Positions 40,702 through 50,900 of a stretch of DNA of 64,000 bases are shown here, one piece after another (within the stretch, counting starts at the first letter, position 1; the number at the start of each line of letters is the position of its first letter). The position numbers and the translations under genes were made by a program. The DNA is from Verrucomicrobiota bacterium (lineage in GTDB: Bacteria > Verrucomicrobiota > Kiritimatiellia > SS1-B-03-39 > UBA6053), in assembly GCA_020831625.1 (NCBI GenBank), contig JAFIGD010000007.1:1-64000 (forward strand), in the 5' to 3' direction. Under the pieces are notes generated by a model. It was not told the DNA's origin. It saw nothing but the letters and a program-made list of their open reading frames with translations, and searched no databases.

Positions 40702-42450
40702 ATGAAGGTATTACCTCTAATATTTGTGCTCACCTCCGCCATGACCGCCATTTCCAGTGCCAAAGACCTCCATCCGCTTTCTTCGGAAACCGGCCCCGTG
40801 CTTCGTATTGGCGACAGGGTGACCGGGAAGATCGACGAACGCATTTTCGGGCAGTTTTTGGAGCGCCCGTCCTGGGGCGGCGAAACTGGCCCAGAGGCTG
40901 TTGTCGATGACGGGGGCAACCTGCCGCAGGAGGTGATGGAGATGCTGGCCGGGCTTCGTCCGCCGGTGATCCGTTTTCCAGGGGGCACGGATGTCGACAA
41001 AATGAACTGGACGGATATGATCGACAACGCCCCCGACCGGGAGAGTCCGGAGCGGCCGGTTTCCATCGGCGGACACGGGGGCGAGGTCACAAACCTCTTT
41101 GGATACGATGAATTTTTCCGGCTGCGGGACACGCTTGATTTTGAAATCATTCTGGTGGGAAATCTGCGGCAGGCGCTATACAAAGAGCGAACCCTTCAAG
41201 ATGCGGCTCTGCACGAGGCTGGTCTGCTGGCATACGCCCGGGCGGAAGCGGGCGCGGGTCTTCCGGAGGGTATGTCGGACTGGGGGGCAATTCGCGCGCG
41301 GAACGGCCGCGCCGAACCGGTTCCGGTCCGCTACTTCATGGTTGGCAACGAGAGCTTTTTTTTCTGGCCGCCGCAAAAACCGGAACAATTCGACGAACTC
41401 GGTCTGGCGGATGTGGACGCGGCCTGGGACTGGTTCCGGGAATGTCTGATCGCCTATGGCCGTGCCCTCAAGGCGGTTGATCCCGAGGTGATCCTGATTC
41501 TCGACGGCTTCCACGACCCCTTCAATCCCAGGAATGACGTACCCAATGCCGCCCGGCGGGAACTTTACCTCGATCCTGAGATCCGTGCCCTGTACACTTT
41601 GCTCGGCGCCCATCACTACGCCCCCATGGGTTTCCACGGTTCGCGACTCAAGGGGGAGGGCATTCCCCCCGCCGACATGACCGATGTGCAAATCTGGTAC
41701 GGACTCCTTGCGGCTCCCGGACTTTTTGATGAAAAAGGTCAAAACATCGCTGTTGGCGACACCTACGATGAAATGTTGGAGGCGGGGTATCGCATTTCTT
41801 TCACGGAATGGAATTTCAATGCCTGGAATGAATCCCGGGTACTGGAGGAGCGTCCCTTCCGGATCGAAGTCCCCGCCCGGCTCGCGACCGCAGGTTTTCT
41901 GCACGGCATCCTGCGGCACGGCGATGATGTGGCTTTGGCAACGCAGTCCATGCTGCTTGGAACGAGCTGGAACATCACCGCAATCCGCGCCGACACCAAA
42001 GGCGAGCAGCCGCCGTATTGGCTGCCCCAGGGGCAGGTCGCCCGTTTTTACCGTCACCTTACCGGATCTAAACTGGTGGAAAGCACCCTCGAAAATCCGC
42101 CTCTTTTCGAACATCCGGCCCAACTCACCCCCTGGTGGCCTGCGGCGGAAGCCATCGGGCTGCTGGACGTGGTGGTGACCCGTGGTGAAGGGACACTTTA
42201 TATCCATGTCATCAACCGGAGTCTGGATCAGAGTTTCCCACTAGAGGTAGACCTTCCCTCCGAATTTCAAAACGGCCGGGCGACGCAACACCTGCTTCAA
42301 ACCGATCCGGATCTGCCCTTTGAACGGGACAGTACCGTACCCGTGCAGAGACCTTGGAGCGGTGACTTTGTTCCGGGCACTTCGATTAGGCTTCCGCCCC
42401 ATTCCCTGTGCATTCTTGAAATCACCAAGCCCGGCGAAGCGAAGCAATAA
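40702..42450 (+). CDS. GH51 alpha-L-arabinofuranosidase-like, secreted
   Basis: The 582 residues start with a signal peptide (MKVLPLIFVLTSAMTAISSA), so the enzyme acts outside the cytoplasm. GH51 enzymes release alpha-L-arabinofuranose from arabinoxylan, arabinan and related side chains by retention. Landmarks are GKIDERIFGQFLE, PPVIRFPGGTDVDKMNW, the acid/base region YFMVGNESFFFW (Glu about residue 217), the nucleophile region ISFTEWNFNAWNE (Glu about residue 369), and a C-terminal beta-sandwich with HVINRSLDQSFPLEVDL. It is first in an operon with GH141-like, GH3 and GH39 genes, with a 1-base gap to the next gene. A damaged duplicate lies at 37935-38304. Confidence 0.88.
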   Translation: MKVLPLIFVLTSAMTAISSAKDLHPLSSETGPVLRIGDRVTGKIDERIFGQFLERPSWGGETGPEAVVDDGGNLPQEVMEMLAGLRPPVIRFPGGTDVDKMNWTDMIDNAPDRESPERPVSIGGHGGEVTNLFGYDEFFRLRDTLDFEIILVGNLRQALYKERTLQDAALHEAGLLAYARAEAGAGLPEGMSDWGAIRARNGRAEPVPVRYFMVGNESFFFWPPQKPEQFDELGLADVDAAWDWFRECLIAYGRALKAVDPEVILILDGFHDPFNPRNDVPNAARRELYLDPEIRALYTLLGAHHYAPMGFHGSRLKGEGIPPADMTDVQIWYGLLAAPGLFDEKGQNIAVGDTYDEMLEAGYRISFTEWNFNAWNESRVLEERPFRIEVPARLATAGFLHGILRHGDDVALATQSMLLGTSWNITAIRADTKGEQPPYWLPQGQVARFYRHLTGSKLVESTLENPPLFEHPAQLTPWWPAAEAIGLLDVVVTRGEGTLYIHVINRSLDQSFPLEVDLPSEFQNGRATQHLLQTDPDLPFERDSTVPVQRPWSGDFVPGTSIRLPPHSLCILEITKPGEAKQ

Positions 42451-42451
42451 C

Positions 42452-44584
42452 ATGAAACTCCACGTCTCCCCCCTCGGTAACGACTCTTGGTCCGGCCGGT
42501 ATCCCGATCCCGCCCCGGACGGCGATGACGGTCCGTTGAAAACAATCGGCAAGGCGCAACGTCTGCTCAGCGACGCCGGCCGTCCCCATCACAAAGATCC
42601 GGAGTTTGCCCGCAGTGCCGCGCAGGGCAACAGCCCCGCCACGATGGTGCTGCGGGAGGGACGGTACCTGCTGGAAGAGCCCTTGACCTTCCGCGCCACG
42701 GACCGGCGACCGCTCACGATCGCGGCGGCGGAGGGCGAAACCGCCCGCATCAGCGGCGGATGCCGATTGACCGGCTGGAAAGAGACTGCGCATCAGGGAC
42801 ACCGCTCTTGGGAACTGGATCTGCCCGAGGTGCGGGCGGGTCTTTGGTCTTTCGATCAACTGTGGGTCAACGACCGCCGCGCGGAACGTCCGCGTTTTCC
42901 CGAAACCGGCACCTGCCGCATTGAGGACGCCTTTCTCAACGGCCAAAGCTGGGGGGGCAGGGGCAGTGACCGTTTCATTGCCAAAGCGGGTGACTTCCAG
43001 CCGTTTCACAACCTGGGCGATGTCGAGGTGGTGGTGCTGCATTTTTGGATTGAGGAACGCATGCCCGTGGAAAGCTACGATCCCGAATCGCGCCTGGTGG
43101 TCAGTCGGTATATCAGCCACGCTCCGCTGAGCTGGAGTTTTGGCACCACCCCGGCGCCGTACTACATCGACAATGTCTACGAAGCGTTCCGCAAACCCGG
43201 TCAATGGTATTTGGACCGACCCGCCGGACGGCTCATGTACCTGCCGCGAGAGGGGGAGCAACTTGACAGCGCCGAGATTTTCGCGCCGGTGCTGGAGCAG
43301 TTGGTGGTCATCGAAGGCGATCCCGAAAAAGGCCACTATGTCGAGAATTTGAATTTCGAGGGCATCACCTTTGAGCACACCACCTCTCCGCGCCCCCAAA
43401 TCGTGGACGTTCCCGGAGGCGGTCCCCAGCACGAACCTCTTCCGCCCCGCGACAAGCCGCGCGCCGCCGCGCCCCAGGCCGCCTATCATGTGCCCGGCGC
43501 CCTTGTCGCCTCCGGCGTGCGGCAGAGCGGATTCCGGCACTGCGTGTTTAAGCATCTCGGCGGCTACGGACTCGATTTCGGCTGTGGCTGCAGCCACATC
43601 GAATTCGTTCACAACGAAATCACCGACACCGGCGCCGGCGGCGTCAAAATCGGCGGCGGCAAAGTCGAGGATCCCCTCTGGCAGCGGACCGGATTTTTCC
43701 GCATCACCGACAACCATGTGCATGCGGGCGGACAAATCCACCATTGCGGCACCGGCATCCAGCTCCGTCACGCCGGAGACTGTCTGGTGGCCCACAATCA
43801 TATTCACGATTACTACTATTCCGCCATCTCCGTGGGCTGGACCTGGGGATATCATCCCACCGTCTCCCACAACAACCTCATCGAATTCAACCATATCCAC
43901 GACATCGGCAAAGGACTTCTCAGCGACATGGGCGGGATTTACCTGCTCGGGGTGGCCCCCGGCACCGTGGTGCGCAACAACCTCATTCATGGTGTCCGCT
44001 CCGCCCACTACGGCGGCTGGGGCATCTATCCCGACGAAGGCAGTTCTCATTTGCTGATCGAAAACAACCTTTGTTACGATACCCAATGTCCGCCGTTTCA
44101 TCAGCATTTCGGACGTGAAAACATCGTGCGCAACAACATTTTCGCCTTCGGATGCGAGGCGGTGTTCGCGTTTTCCCGCAGCGAAGCCTGCCGGGGGCTT
44201 TCGGTGTACCACAACATTTTTCTCGGCAAGGGCGTCCCCATGTTCACCAGCGGCTACGCGAACAATTTTGGGCGGGACCGTCACGCCTTTGGCAGCGACC
44301 TCAACCTCTTCTGGGATCTGGAAGGCGTTCCGGTTCTCTGCCGCGAAAAAGCCCACACCACCGCTGCGCTCGACAACGAAAGCGTCGATTTCGCCACTTG
44401 GCAATCATACGGCTTCGATCTGCACAGCGTGATCGCCGACCCCGGTTTCGCCGATCCCGAATCCGGCGACTTCACCCTGCCGGAGGATTCCCCCGCTTTC
44501 GACATCGGCTTTAAAGCGTTGGATGTATCCAAGGTGGGAATTCGTCCGGCCCAACCCGAACCCTCCGAACCCACAAAGTCCTGA
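42452..44584 (+). CDS. GH141-like beta-helix glycoside hydrolase
   Basis: This 710-residue right-handed beta-helix protein begins LHVSPLGNDSWSG, a typical opening of this group, with LRTI-like (LKTIGKAQRLL), VLREGRYLLEEPLTF and then LWVNDRRAERPRFP. Later rungs are rich in NNLIHGV-, HNHIHDYYYSAIS- and EFNHIHDIG-type repeats with alternating His/Asn. GH141 includes alpha-L-fucosidase and xylanase activities from gut and soil bacteria. No signal peptide is evident, which is odd for a beta-helix enzyme and suggests cytoplasmic action on imported oligosaccharides. ATG 42452 lies 1 base after the GH51 stop and 7 bases separate its stop from the GH3 start, so translation is tightly coupled. Confidence 0.72.
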   Translation: MKLHVSPLGNDSWSGRYPDPAPDGDDGPLKTIGKAQRLLSDAGRPHHKDPEFARSAAQGNSPATMVLREGRYLLEEPLTFRATDRRPLTIAAAEGETARISGGCRLTGWKETAHQGHRSWELDLPEVRAGLWSFDQLWVNDRRAERPRFPETGTCRIEDAFLNGQSWGGRGSDRFIAKAGDFQPFHNLGDVEVVVLHFWIEERMPVESYDPESRLVVSRYISHAPLSWSFGTTPAPYYIDNVYEAFRKPGQWYLDRPAGRLMYLPREGEQLDSAEIFAPVLEQLVVIEGDPEKGHYVENLNFEGITFEHTTSPRPQIVDVPGGGPQHEPLPPRDKPRAAAPQAAYHVPGALVASGVRQSGFRHCVFKHLGGYGLDFGCGCSHIEFVHNEITDTGAGGVKIGGGKVEDPLWQRTGFFRITDNHVHAGGQIHHCGTGIQLRHAGDCLVAHNHIHDYYYSAISVGWTWGYHPTVSHNNLIEFNHIHDIGKGLLSDMGGIYLLGVAPGTVVRNNLIHGVRSAHYGGWGIYPDEGSSHLLIENNLCYDTQCPPFHQHFGRENIVRNNIFAFGCEAVFAFSRSEACRGLSVYHNIFLGKGVPMFTSGYANNFGRDRHAFGSDLNLFWDLEGVPVLCREKAHTTAALDNESVDFATWQSYGFDLHSVIADPGFADPESGDFTLPEDSPAFDIGFKALDVSKVGIRPAQPEPSEPTKS

Positions 44585-44591
44585 ACCCTTT

Positions 44592-46226
44592 ATGAACACC
44601 CTTCCCGAAACCGATGCCGCCGTCTGGGTGGAAACCACTCTGGCCTCCATGAGCCTGTCCGAAAAAATCGGGCATTTGATGTGTCCCTCCCTCGGCAACC
44701 GCAGCGAAGCCGAGTTGGCGGCGATTCTGGAGAAAATTCCCCTGGGGTCGGCGTTTTTCAGCGATTGGGATTCCGAGGCCGCCGGGCGCGGCATTGACAT
44801 CCTGCAAAAGCATTCGCGCATTCCCGTGCTGATTGCCGCCGACATGGAGGCCGGGGCCGGATTCGGGACGGTTTTTCCGAACGCAATGGGCTGCAGCGCG
44901 GCGGGGGCGGAGGAGGCCATGTACGAGCGGGGGCGGATCACCGCCCGGGAGGCGCGCTCGGCCGGGTTTCACTGGTCTTTCGCTCCGTGCGTGGATATCA
45001 ATTACAATTTCCGCAACGTCGAGACCGGACTGCGGTCCTGGGGCGACACGCCCGAGCAGGTCATGCGCATGGTCCTGCCGCTGATTCGCGGGATGCAGGA
45101 GGGGGGACTCCTCGCCGCCACCGCCAAGCATTTCCCGGGCACGGGCGTGGACGACCGCGATCAACATCTCTGCACCGCCGTGAACCCTCTCAAGGTCGGG
45201 GACTGGATGGACACTTACGGAAAAGTGTGGTCCGCCTGCTTTGAGGCCGGGGTGATGTCGGTGATGCCCGGCCATATTTCCCTGCCGGACTGGGAAGGGC
45301 TTGGCCACGCGCCCGCGGAGGCGATGCCCGCCACCTTGAACGCCGCCCTTCAGAAAGACCTGCTCCGCGACAAACTTGGTTTTGACGGCGTGATCGTGTC
45401 CGACGCCGGGGTGATGATCGGCTGTTCCAGCCGCATCCCCGCCGAGCACATGATGTTGCGCAATTTGCAGACCGGCGGGGATGTGTTTCTGTTTCCCGAC
45501 CTGGAACGGGATTTCGACCGCATGCTCCGGGCCGTCGAAGAAGGGGAACTGACCGAGTCGCGGATCGATGAATCCGTGCGCCGCGTCCTGCACATGAAGC
45601 ACCGTCTGGGGCTGCATCGGTCCGTCCGGTGTGACCCGCCCGACGAAGCCGCGAAGGCCGGGGCCGCCGAACGGGTCCGGAACATCAGTGAGAACAGCGT
45701 CACCCTCCTCCGCAATGACGGCACCCTGCCGATTCAATTGCCGAAAAACGCCCGCGTGCTCACGGTGACGATCAAAAACAACACCGATGTCCGGGAGCCC
45801 CACCGCTGTCCGCCCCTCGACATTGTCGACGAGGAATTGCGGGCCCGCGGGCATGAGGTCGATCACTGGGACACCCCCGAACACAGTGCTTTGAAACAGG
45901 CGGTGGAGGCGTACGACTGGATTTTCATCAACCTGCACAATCCCATGCATTCCATGATCGGCAACATGCGGTTGATTCATCGCATGGCCATGTGTTTCTG
46001 GGAGGCATTTTGGGTCGGCCACCCCAAGGTCACCTGGACCAGTTTTGCCAATCCCTACCACCTTTACGAATTCCCCCACTGGCCGAACATGGTGCTGACC
46101 TGGGGGCACAGCCCGTGGAGTCAGCGCGCGGTGGTCAAGGTCTGGCTGGGTGAAATGGAGGCCAAGGGGCGGTGCCCGGTGGCCATGCCTCCCGAAGCGG
46201 GCCCCTGCGAAAACCTTCAACGCTAA
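44592..46226 (+). CDS. GH3 family glycoside hydrolase
   Basis: A 544-residue GH3 enzyme without signal peptide. The N-terminal barrel has LIAADMEAGAGFG, GLLAATAKHFPGTGVDDRD (the KHFPG signature), PGHISLPDWEG and the nucleophile region GFDGVIVSDAGVMIG (Asp about residue 271). The second domain starts SENSVTLLRNDGTLPI and is present but the enzyme lacks the third, fibronectin-like domain of many GH3 beta-glucosidases, so it is of the two-domain type. Substrates may be beta-glucosides, beta-xylosides or N-acetylglucosaminides; with GH39 and GH51 neighbours a xylose-related role is the best guess. Confidence 0.87.
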   Translation: MNTLPETDAAVWVETTLASMSLSEKIGHLMCPSLGNRSEAELAAILEKIPLGSAFFSDWDSEAAGRGIDILQKHSRIPVLIAADMEAGAGFGTVFPNAMGCSAAGAEEAMYERGRITAREARSAGFHWSFAPCVDINYNFRNVETGLRSWGDTPEQVMRMVLPLIRGMQEGGLLAATAKHFPGTGVDDRDQHLCTAVNPLKVGDWMDTYGKVWSACFEAGVMSVMPGHISLPDWEGLGHAPAEAMPATLNAALQKDLLRDKLGFDGVIVSDAGVMIGCSSRIPAEHMMLRNLQTGGDVFLFPDLERDFDRMLRAVEEGELTESRIDESVRRVLHMKHRLGLHRSVRCDPPDEAAKAGAAERVRNISENSVTLLRNDGTLPIQLPKNARVLTVTIKNNTDVREPHRCPPLDIVDEELRARGHEVDHWDTPEHSALKQAVEAYDWIFINLHNPMHSMIGNMRLIHRMAMCFWEAFWVGHPKVTWTSFANPYHLYEFPHWPNMVLTWGHSPWSQRAVVKVWLGEMEAKGRCPVAMPPEAGPCENLQR

Positions 46227-46254
46227 TTCCAACCTCATTGTATAGAGCCATCCC

Positions 46255-47814
46255 ATGATAACTTTCAGTCTTCCTGCCCCCGACATTTCCAAATCCCTCC
46301 GCAAGCCCTGGGCGAACTGCATCGCCGTGGGTCATGCCGCCGAATTGCTCCGGGAGGATGTGCTCGCCCACCTCGAAACCGCCCAGAAGGCGGTGGGCTG
46401 GCGCTATCTTCGCTTCCATGCGGTGTTTTCGGATCAGATGAACTGCGTGACCCGCATGGAGGATGGCACGCTGCGGTTTCAGTGGAATCACCTCGACAAG
46501 GTCTATGACCGGATTCTGGGCATGGGCCTGAAACCTTTCGTGGAACTCAACCCCATGCCCACGGTTCTGGCCAGCACGGAGCAAACGATTTTCGCGTTCA
46601 AGATGAACGTCAGTCCGCCCGCCGACTATGGCGAATGGGGGCAGTTGGTGGAGGCCTTTACGCGCCATTGCGTGGACCGCTACGGACGGACCGAAGTGCG
46701 GAGCTGGTATTTCGAGGTGTGGAACGAACCCAACCTTCCCGGATTCTGGGGGGGAAGCCAGGCGGATTACTGGAAGCTCTATGAAACTTCCGCCCAAGCA
46801 GTGAAAGGCGTCGATCCGCAACTCCGCATCGGCGGACCCGCCAGCGCGGCCGCCGCCTGGGTCGGGGAAATGATTGCCCACTGTCACAGCCGGGGGATAC
46901 CCCTCGACTTTGTTTCCACCCACCGCTATCCGCAGGATGAATACTCCGCCCAGCCCGACAGCAGCCTGCATACCCACGCCCGCGGGCACTTCTTCGGGGA
47001 CGAAGTCAAACGCATTCACGACCTCGTCCGCGCCTCCGTCATGCCGGATCTTGAAATCCACTGGACGGAATGGAACACCCAGTCCGCCACGGACAACATT
47101 CCGGTTACCTGGTCGGCGAACCGCTTTGTCGACAGTTCCTTTGCGGGTTCTTTCATTGTGAAACACTGCCTGGAACTCGACGAATTTTCCGACAGCTTCG
47201 CCTGGTGGGTGGTCAGCGATGTGTTTGAAGAACCCGGCTTTCAGCAGGCTCCTTTTTCCTGCACTTATGGACTGATTACGGTCGACGGCATCCCCAAGTC
47301 GAGTTTCCACGCGTTTCGATTTCTCGCCAAGCTGCGGGGGAATTCGCTGAGTGTGGCAGGCGGGGACACGCCGCCTGATGGCTGTGGCGTTTACGCCTGT
47401 GAAGAGGCCGGGGTCCTCCGCGGACTCGCCTGGAATCATCCGCCGCTGGAAGCCGCCGACAAGCCGGACTGGAACGCAGACATTGACCTGCCTTGGCAGG
47501 AGGTTGCGGGGGAACCGGCCCTGACCACGGCCACCGTGAAACCCGGCGCGGGCAGTGCCTGGGAGAGCTGGTGCGCGATGGGGCGGCCTCACGGAGTTTC
47601 CGAATCAGAGCTGGACCTGCTCCGGGCCCATGCCGAACCGGAATGGGAGGCGCATCGTCCCCCGTATTCCGACGGACGAACCCGCTTTGGTCTCCAGCTC
47701 GAACCCTATACGTTCCTGTATTTCGAATGCCGCCCCGCCTGGATCACAGCCCACGGAAAAGGTGCCGCCATCGACGCGAACCTCGCCGTGCTCGAAAAGC
47801 AACTCATGGTGTGA
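46255..47814 (+). CDS. GH39 family glycoside hydrolase (beta-xylosidase-like)
   Basis: The 519-residue enzyme has no signal peptide. GH39 enzymes are retaining beta-xylosidases, alpha-L-iduronidases or beta-galactosidases. The sequence has AVGWRYLRFHAVFSDQM, the acid/base region SWYFEVWNEPNLPGFWGG (Glu about residue 158), DFVSTHRYPQDEYS, the nucleophile region EIHWTEWNTQS (Glu about residue 272) and DSFAWWVVSDVFEE. Length matches bacterial XynB-type enzymes. It is last in the GH51-GH141-GH3-GH39 operon, 28 bases after the GH3 gene. Its tail runs into the class-2 operator-promoter of the next gene. Confidence 0.88.
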   Translation: MITFSLPAPDISKSLRKPWANCIAVGHAAELLREDVLAHLETAQKAVGWRYLRFHAVFSDQMNCVTRMEDGTLRFQWNHLDKVYDRILGMGLKPFVELNPMPTVLASTEQTIFAFKMNVSPPADYGEWGQLVEAFTRHCVDRYGRTEVRSWYFEVWNEPNLPGFWGGSQADYWKLYETSAQAVKGVDPQLRIGGPASAAAAWVGEMIAHCHSRGIPLDFVSTHRYPQDEYSAQPDSSLHTHARGHFFGDEVKRIHDLVRASVMPDLEIHWTEWNTQSATDNIPVTWSANRFVDSSFAGSFIVKHCLELDEFSDSFAWWVVSDVFEEPGFQQAPFSCTYGLITVDGIPKSSFHAFRFLAKLRGNSLSVAGGDTPPDGCGVYACEEAGVLRGLAWNHPPLEAADKPDWNADIDLPWQEVAGEPALTTATVKPGAGSAWESWCAMGRPHGVSESELDLLRAHAEPEWEAHRPPYSDGRTRFGLQLEPYTFLYFECRPAWITAHGKGAAIDANLAVLEKQLMV

Positions 47815-47833
47815 CACATACACACACCGGTAA

Positions 47834-47887
47834 TTTAACAAGTAAAATACAATTCCGCTTTACGTGAAGTGAGGCGATGGGTAGGGT
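47834..47887 (+). promoter_or_regulatory. Class-2 operator-promoter of the 47929 gene
   Basis: TTTAAC-AA-GTAAAA (47834-47847), identical to the site at 1623, then 10 bases, CTTTAC (47858-47863), 18 bases and TAGGGT (47882-47887). The -10 box is poor but the geometry matches the other sites. Confidence 0.52.
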
Positions 47888-47928
47888 GTATAGATGAAGA
47901 GGACTTCAGAATATTGTTAAACACCCCT

Positions 47929-50900
47929 ATGAACCCTATGATACACCAAACGCCGATTTCCGCCGATTTGCGATTCCGACTTTTCCGGGGCGCTGCAACT
48001 GTGCTCACGTTTTTTTCGGGACTGATGGTTTGTTTTGTTCTTTTCTCACCGGCACGGGCCGGCGAGGCGGCCTGGTCGGGCCGGAATTTCCCGGCGTTTC
48101 CCTCGCCGGTGAACCCGGAGGCCTTTGTCGTGGAGGGGACGACGGAAATCAGGTGGATGCCGGAGGCGTATGTGTACCGGGCGGGGACCTCGACGTTTTA
48201 CATCGATTACGACGAAGGGGATGACTCCGCCGACGGCCGCAGTCCGGAGACCGCCTGGAAGCACCATCCTTGGGATGTGAACGCCACCGGCAATTCCGCG
48301 GGGACCGAGGGCGTTCACACCTATGTGTTCAAAGGCGGGGTCACCTATCGGGGCGCGCTGAAAGGGCGGGAGTCCGGCACCCCGGAAGAACCGATCCGGC
48401 TGACCCGCGATCCGTCCTGGGGCGAGGGACCGGCCACGCTTTCCGGGTCGGTTTTGCTCCGGGACTGGGAACGGGTGAGCGACGAAGAGGCTTTGGCGGC
48501 GGGGATTCCGGAGGTTTCCCATGGAAAAGTATGGTCCGTGACCCTGGATGGAGATTTCGCCCCGTGGGCGGGATGGATTCCGGGAGCGGACGGCGGCCGG
48601 GAGCGGGTCCCCTTGGCGCGCTGGCCCAACTGGGAGATCGAACATCCCTACAATCATTTCACCCAGTGGTTCCGGGTGGAGGAAGCCGACAGCGAGCGCG
48701 GCAGCCGTTGGCCGCGGACCAAAATTTCCGCCGAGGTGCTGAAAGGCTTTGAACCGGACGCGTTTGACGGCGCGACGATCTGGATCAATCATGTGAGTCC
48801 CGGAGGCAACATTGCCATTATCGGGCCGTTTCCGGGCGATATTCACCGTTACAACCCGGAGGAGGGCAGTCTGATGATTCCCCTCACGCATCCGAACCGA
48901 TATCCGCAAATTCAAAGCCCGTTTTTTCTCGAAAATCTGCCCCGGTTTCTCGATATCGACGGGGAATGGACTTTTGTGCCCGATACCCGGAAAGTGTATC
49001 TCCGGATGCCCGGGGACCGGGACCCGAATGAGACCGGTTTTGAAGTGGCGCGTCACAAGGTGGTGCTCGATTTGGTGGACCCGCATCATGTCGAGGTGTC
49101 GGGTTTGCATTTCACCGGTGGCAATGTGGGGAATTTGCACCGGGCGGCCCGCGGAGTCGAAGAGCGGGACGACTTATACAGCCGCCCCGAAGGTTTCGCC
49201 CAAATGCCTGCGGTTCGCTTGAGGGGTGATACCCGTAATGTTCACCTGCGCCATTTGATCATCCATGACAGCGCGGGTGGCGGCATTGCCAACTTTATTC
49301 ACGCCCCGGAAGATGTCATTGACGGGGTGACGGTCTCGGACAGCGAGTTGTTCAATCTCGACAATGACGGGATCTATTTTCACCACCATGCGGGACCGGT
49401 CGGGTTTCCGAACGGACGCATTCTCAATCTGGATATTCTCCGTAACCGCATTGAAAACATCGGACTTCGCTCGAGTTCGGTGCAGGGGGGGCGCGGCATC
49501 AACGTCAACAACATGGAAGTCGGCGAAATCGCCGGCAACGTGATTCACCGCGTGGCCGCCATGGGCATCAATGTCGTGGGGGCGCGGGGGCCTCTGAACC
49601 GGATTCTAATTCACGGAAACCAGGTTTCTGAGGGTCTGTTGCACAAAAACGACTTTGGCAATATCGAGTTCTGGGGGCATGGTCCGGTGTATGTCTACAA
49701 CAATGTCACATTTGATCCGGTTGGTTTTTTCGCCAACCTGGGCGCCTACCACAAAGGCGAGGCGATTTATTTTGACCACGGCATCAAAGGCTTTGTGTTC
49801 AACAACATCGGCTGGTCCCGGAATTGGCCGGACGCCCGGCACGGGGTGATGGGACAATCCTTCTTCAAAGAGGTGCGCAACCGCTGGAATCAGGCCTTTC
49901 ACAACACCGCCTACAATTTCCGGGTGATGCAGGCCATGGAGGGTGTCCACGGGGACCAGCAGCATTATCTCTCCAACCTGTTTATTCAGCGTCACGTGTC
50001 CACCTCTTTTTTCAATCATTGGGGACTGAATGACGCGCAGGGCATCGGTTATGCGCGCAATGTGTTGTCCGGACCGCACGGCGCGGTGTTCAGCCACGGG
50101 CGGGGGGAACAGTATCAGCGTCCCGAGGACTTCCAGGCCCACATTGAGACCCTGGAAAATCACGTGTCCACGGAGACGGCGGCGGTGGGCAGCGAAGCGC
50201 TGCCGGTAATCGATCCGGAGGCGCGGGATTTCCGCCTGACAGACGACTCCGCCGCCATCGACATGGGGTCACGGGTGTTTGTTCCCTGGAGTCTCTACGG
50301 CAATGTGGGCGAATGGTTTTTCCGGCATGAACCCCGCGACCCCAACACCGTGCTGGCCTATGACCTGCTTGGACAGTCCATGTTTCCCCGCAGCGCGGTG
50401 CCGGAGGGAATTCCCGATAACGAACTGGAGGGCGAAGGGTTTACCGCCGAAGATTACGTCCCCGGGATTCTGGAAGACTGGAATCATGGCGCCCTGGTGT
50501 TTGACGGCGAAAAGACGATGCGGATTCCCCAGGAGCGTCTGGTGAAAGACATGGTGACGGAACGCCGCAACCGGGACCCTCTGGTGACGGACGGCAGGGA
50601 ACGCCTCACGGTTCGCATGACCGACAATAATTTTCTTGTTGAGGCGGTGCTCCGGACGGAACCCGGTGTCGGCGGCGGGGTCATTGCGGGCAAAATGGAG
50701 AACGGCACCGGCTATCAGTTCGGGTTGGATGAATCCGGGCGTTTGCTGCTGCGGATGGGGGTCGGGGACGGGAACCGGTCTGTCCACACTTCCGAATCCG
50801 CCGTTCACGACGGCCGCTGGCATCATGTCATCGCGGAAGTGGACCGGGCGGAGTCCACGGTGCGCTTTTATCTGAACGGGGACGAAGTGCCCGTTTCGGT

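Noticed and set aside
18917-44584. Fucoidan-degradation locus
   Set aside because: A GH29 fucosidase and a GH141-like enzyme are present, but there is no sulfatase in the window, which fucoidan use would require; a pectin- or xylan-type heteroglycan fits better.
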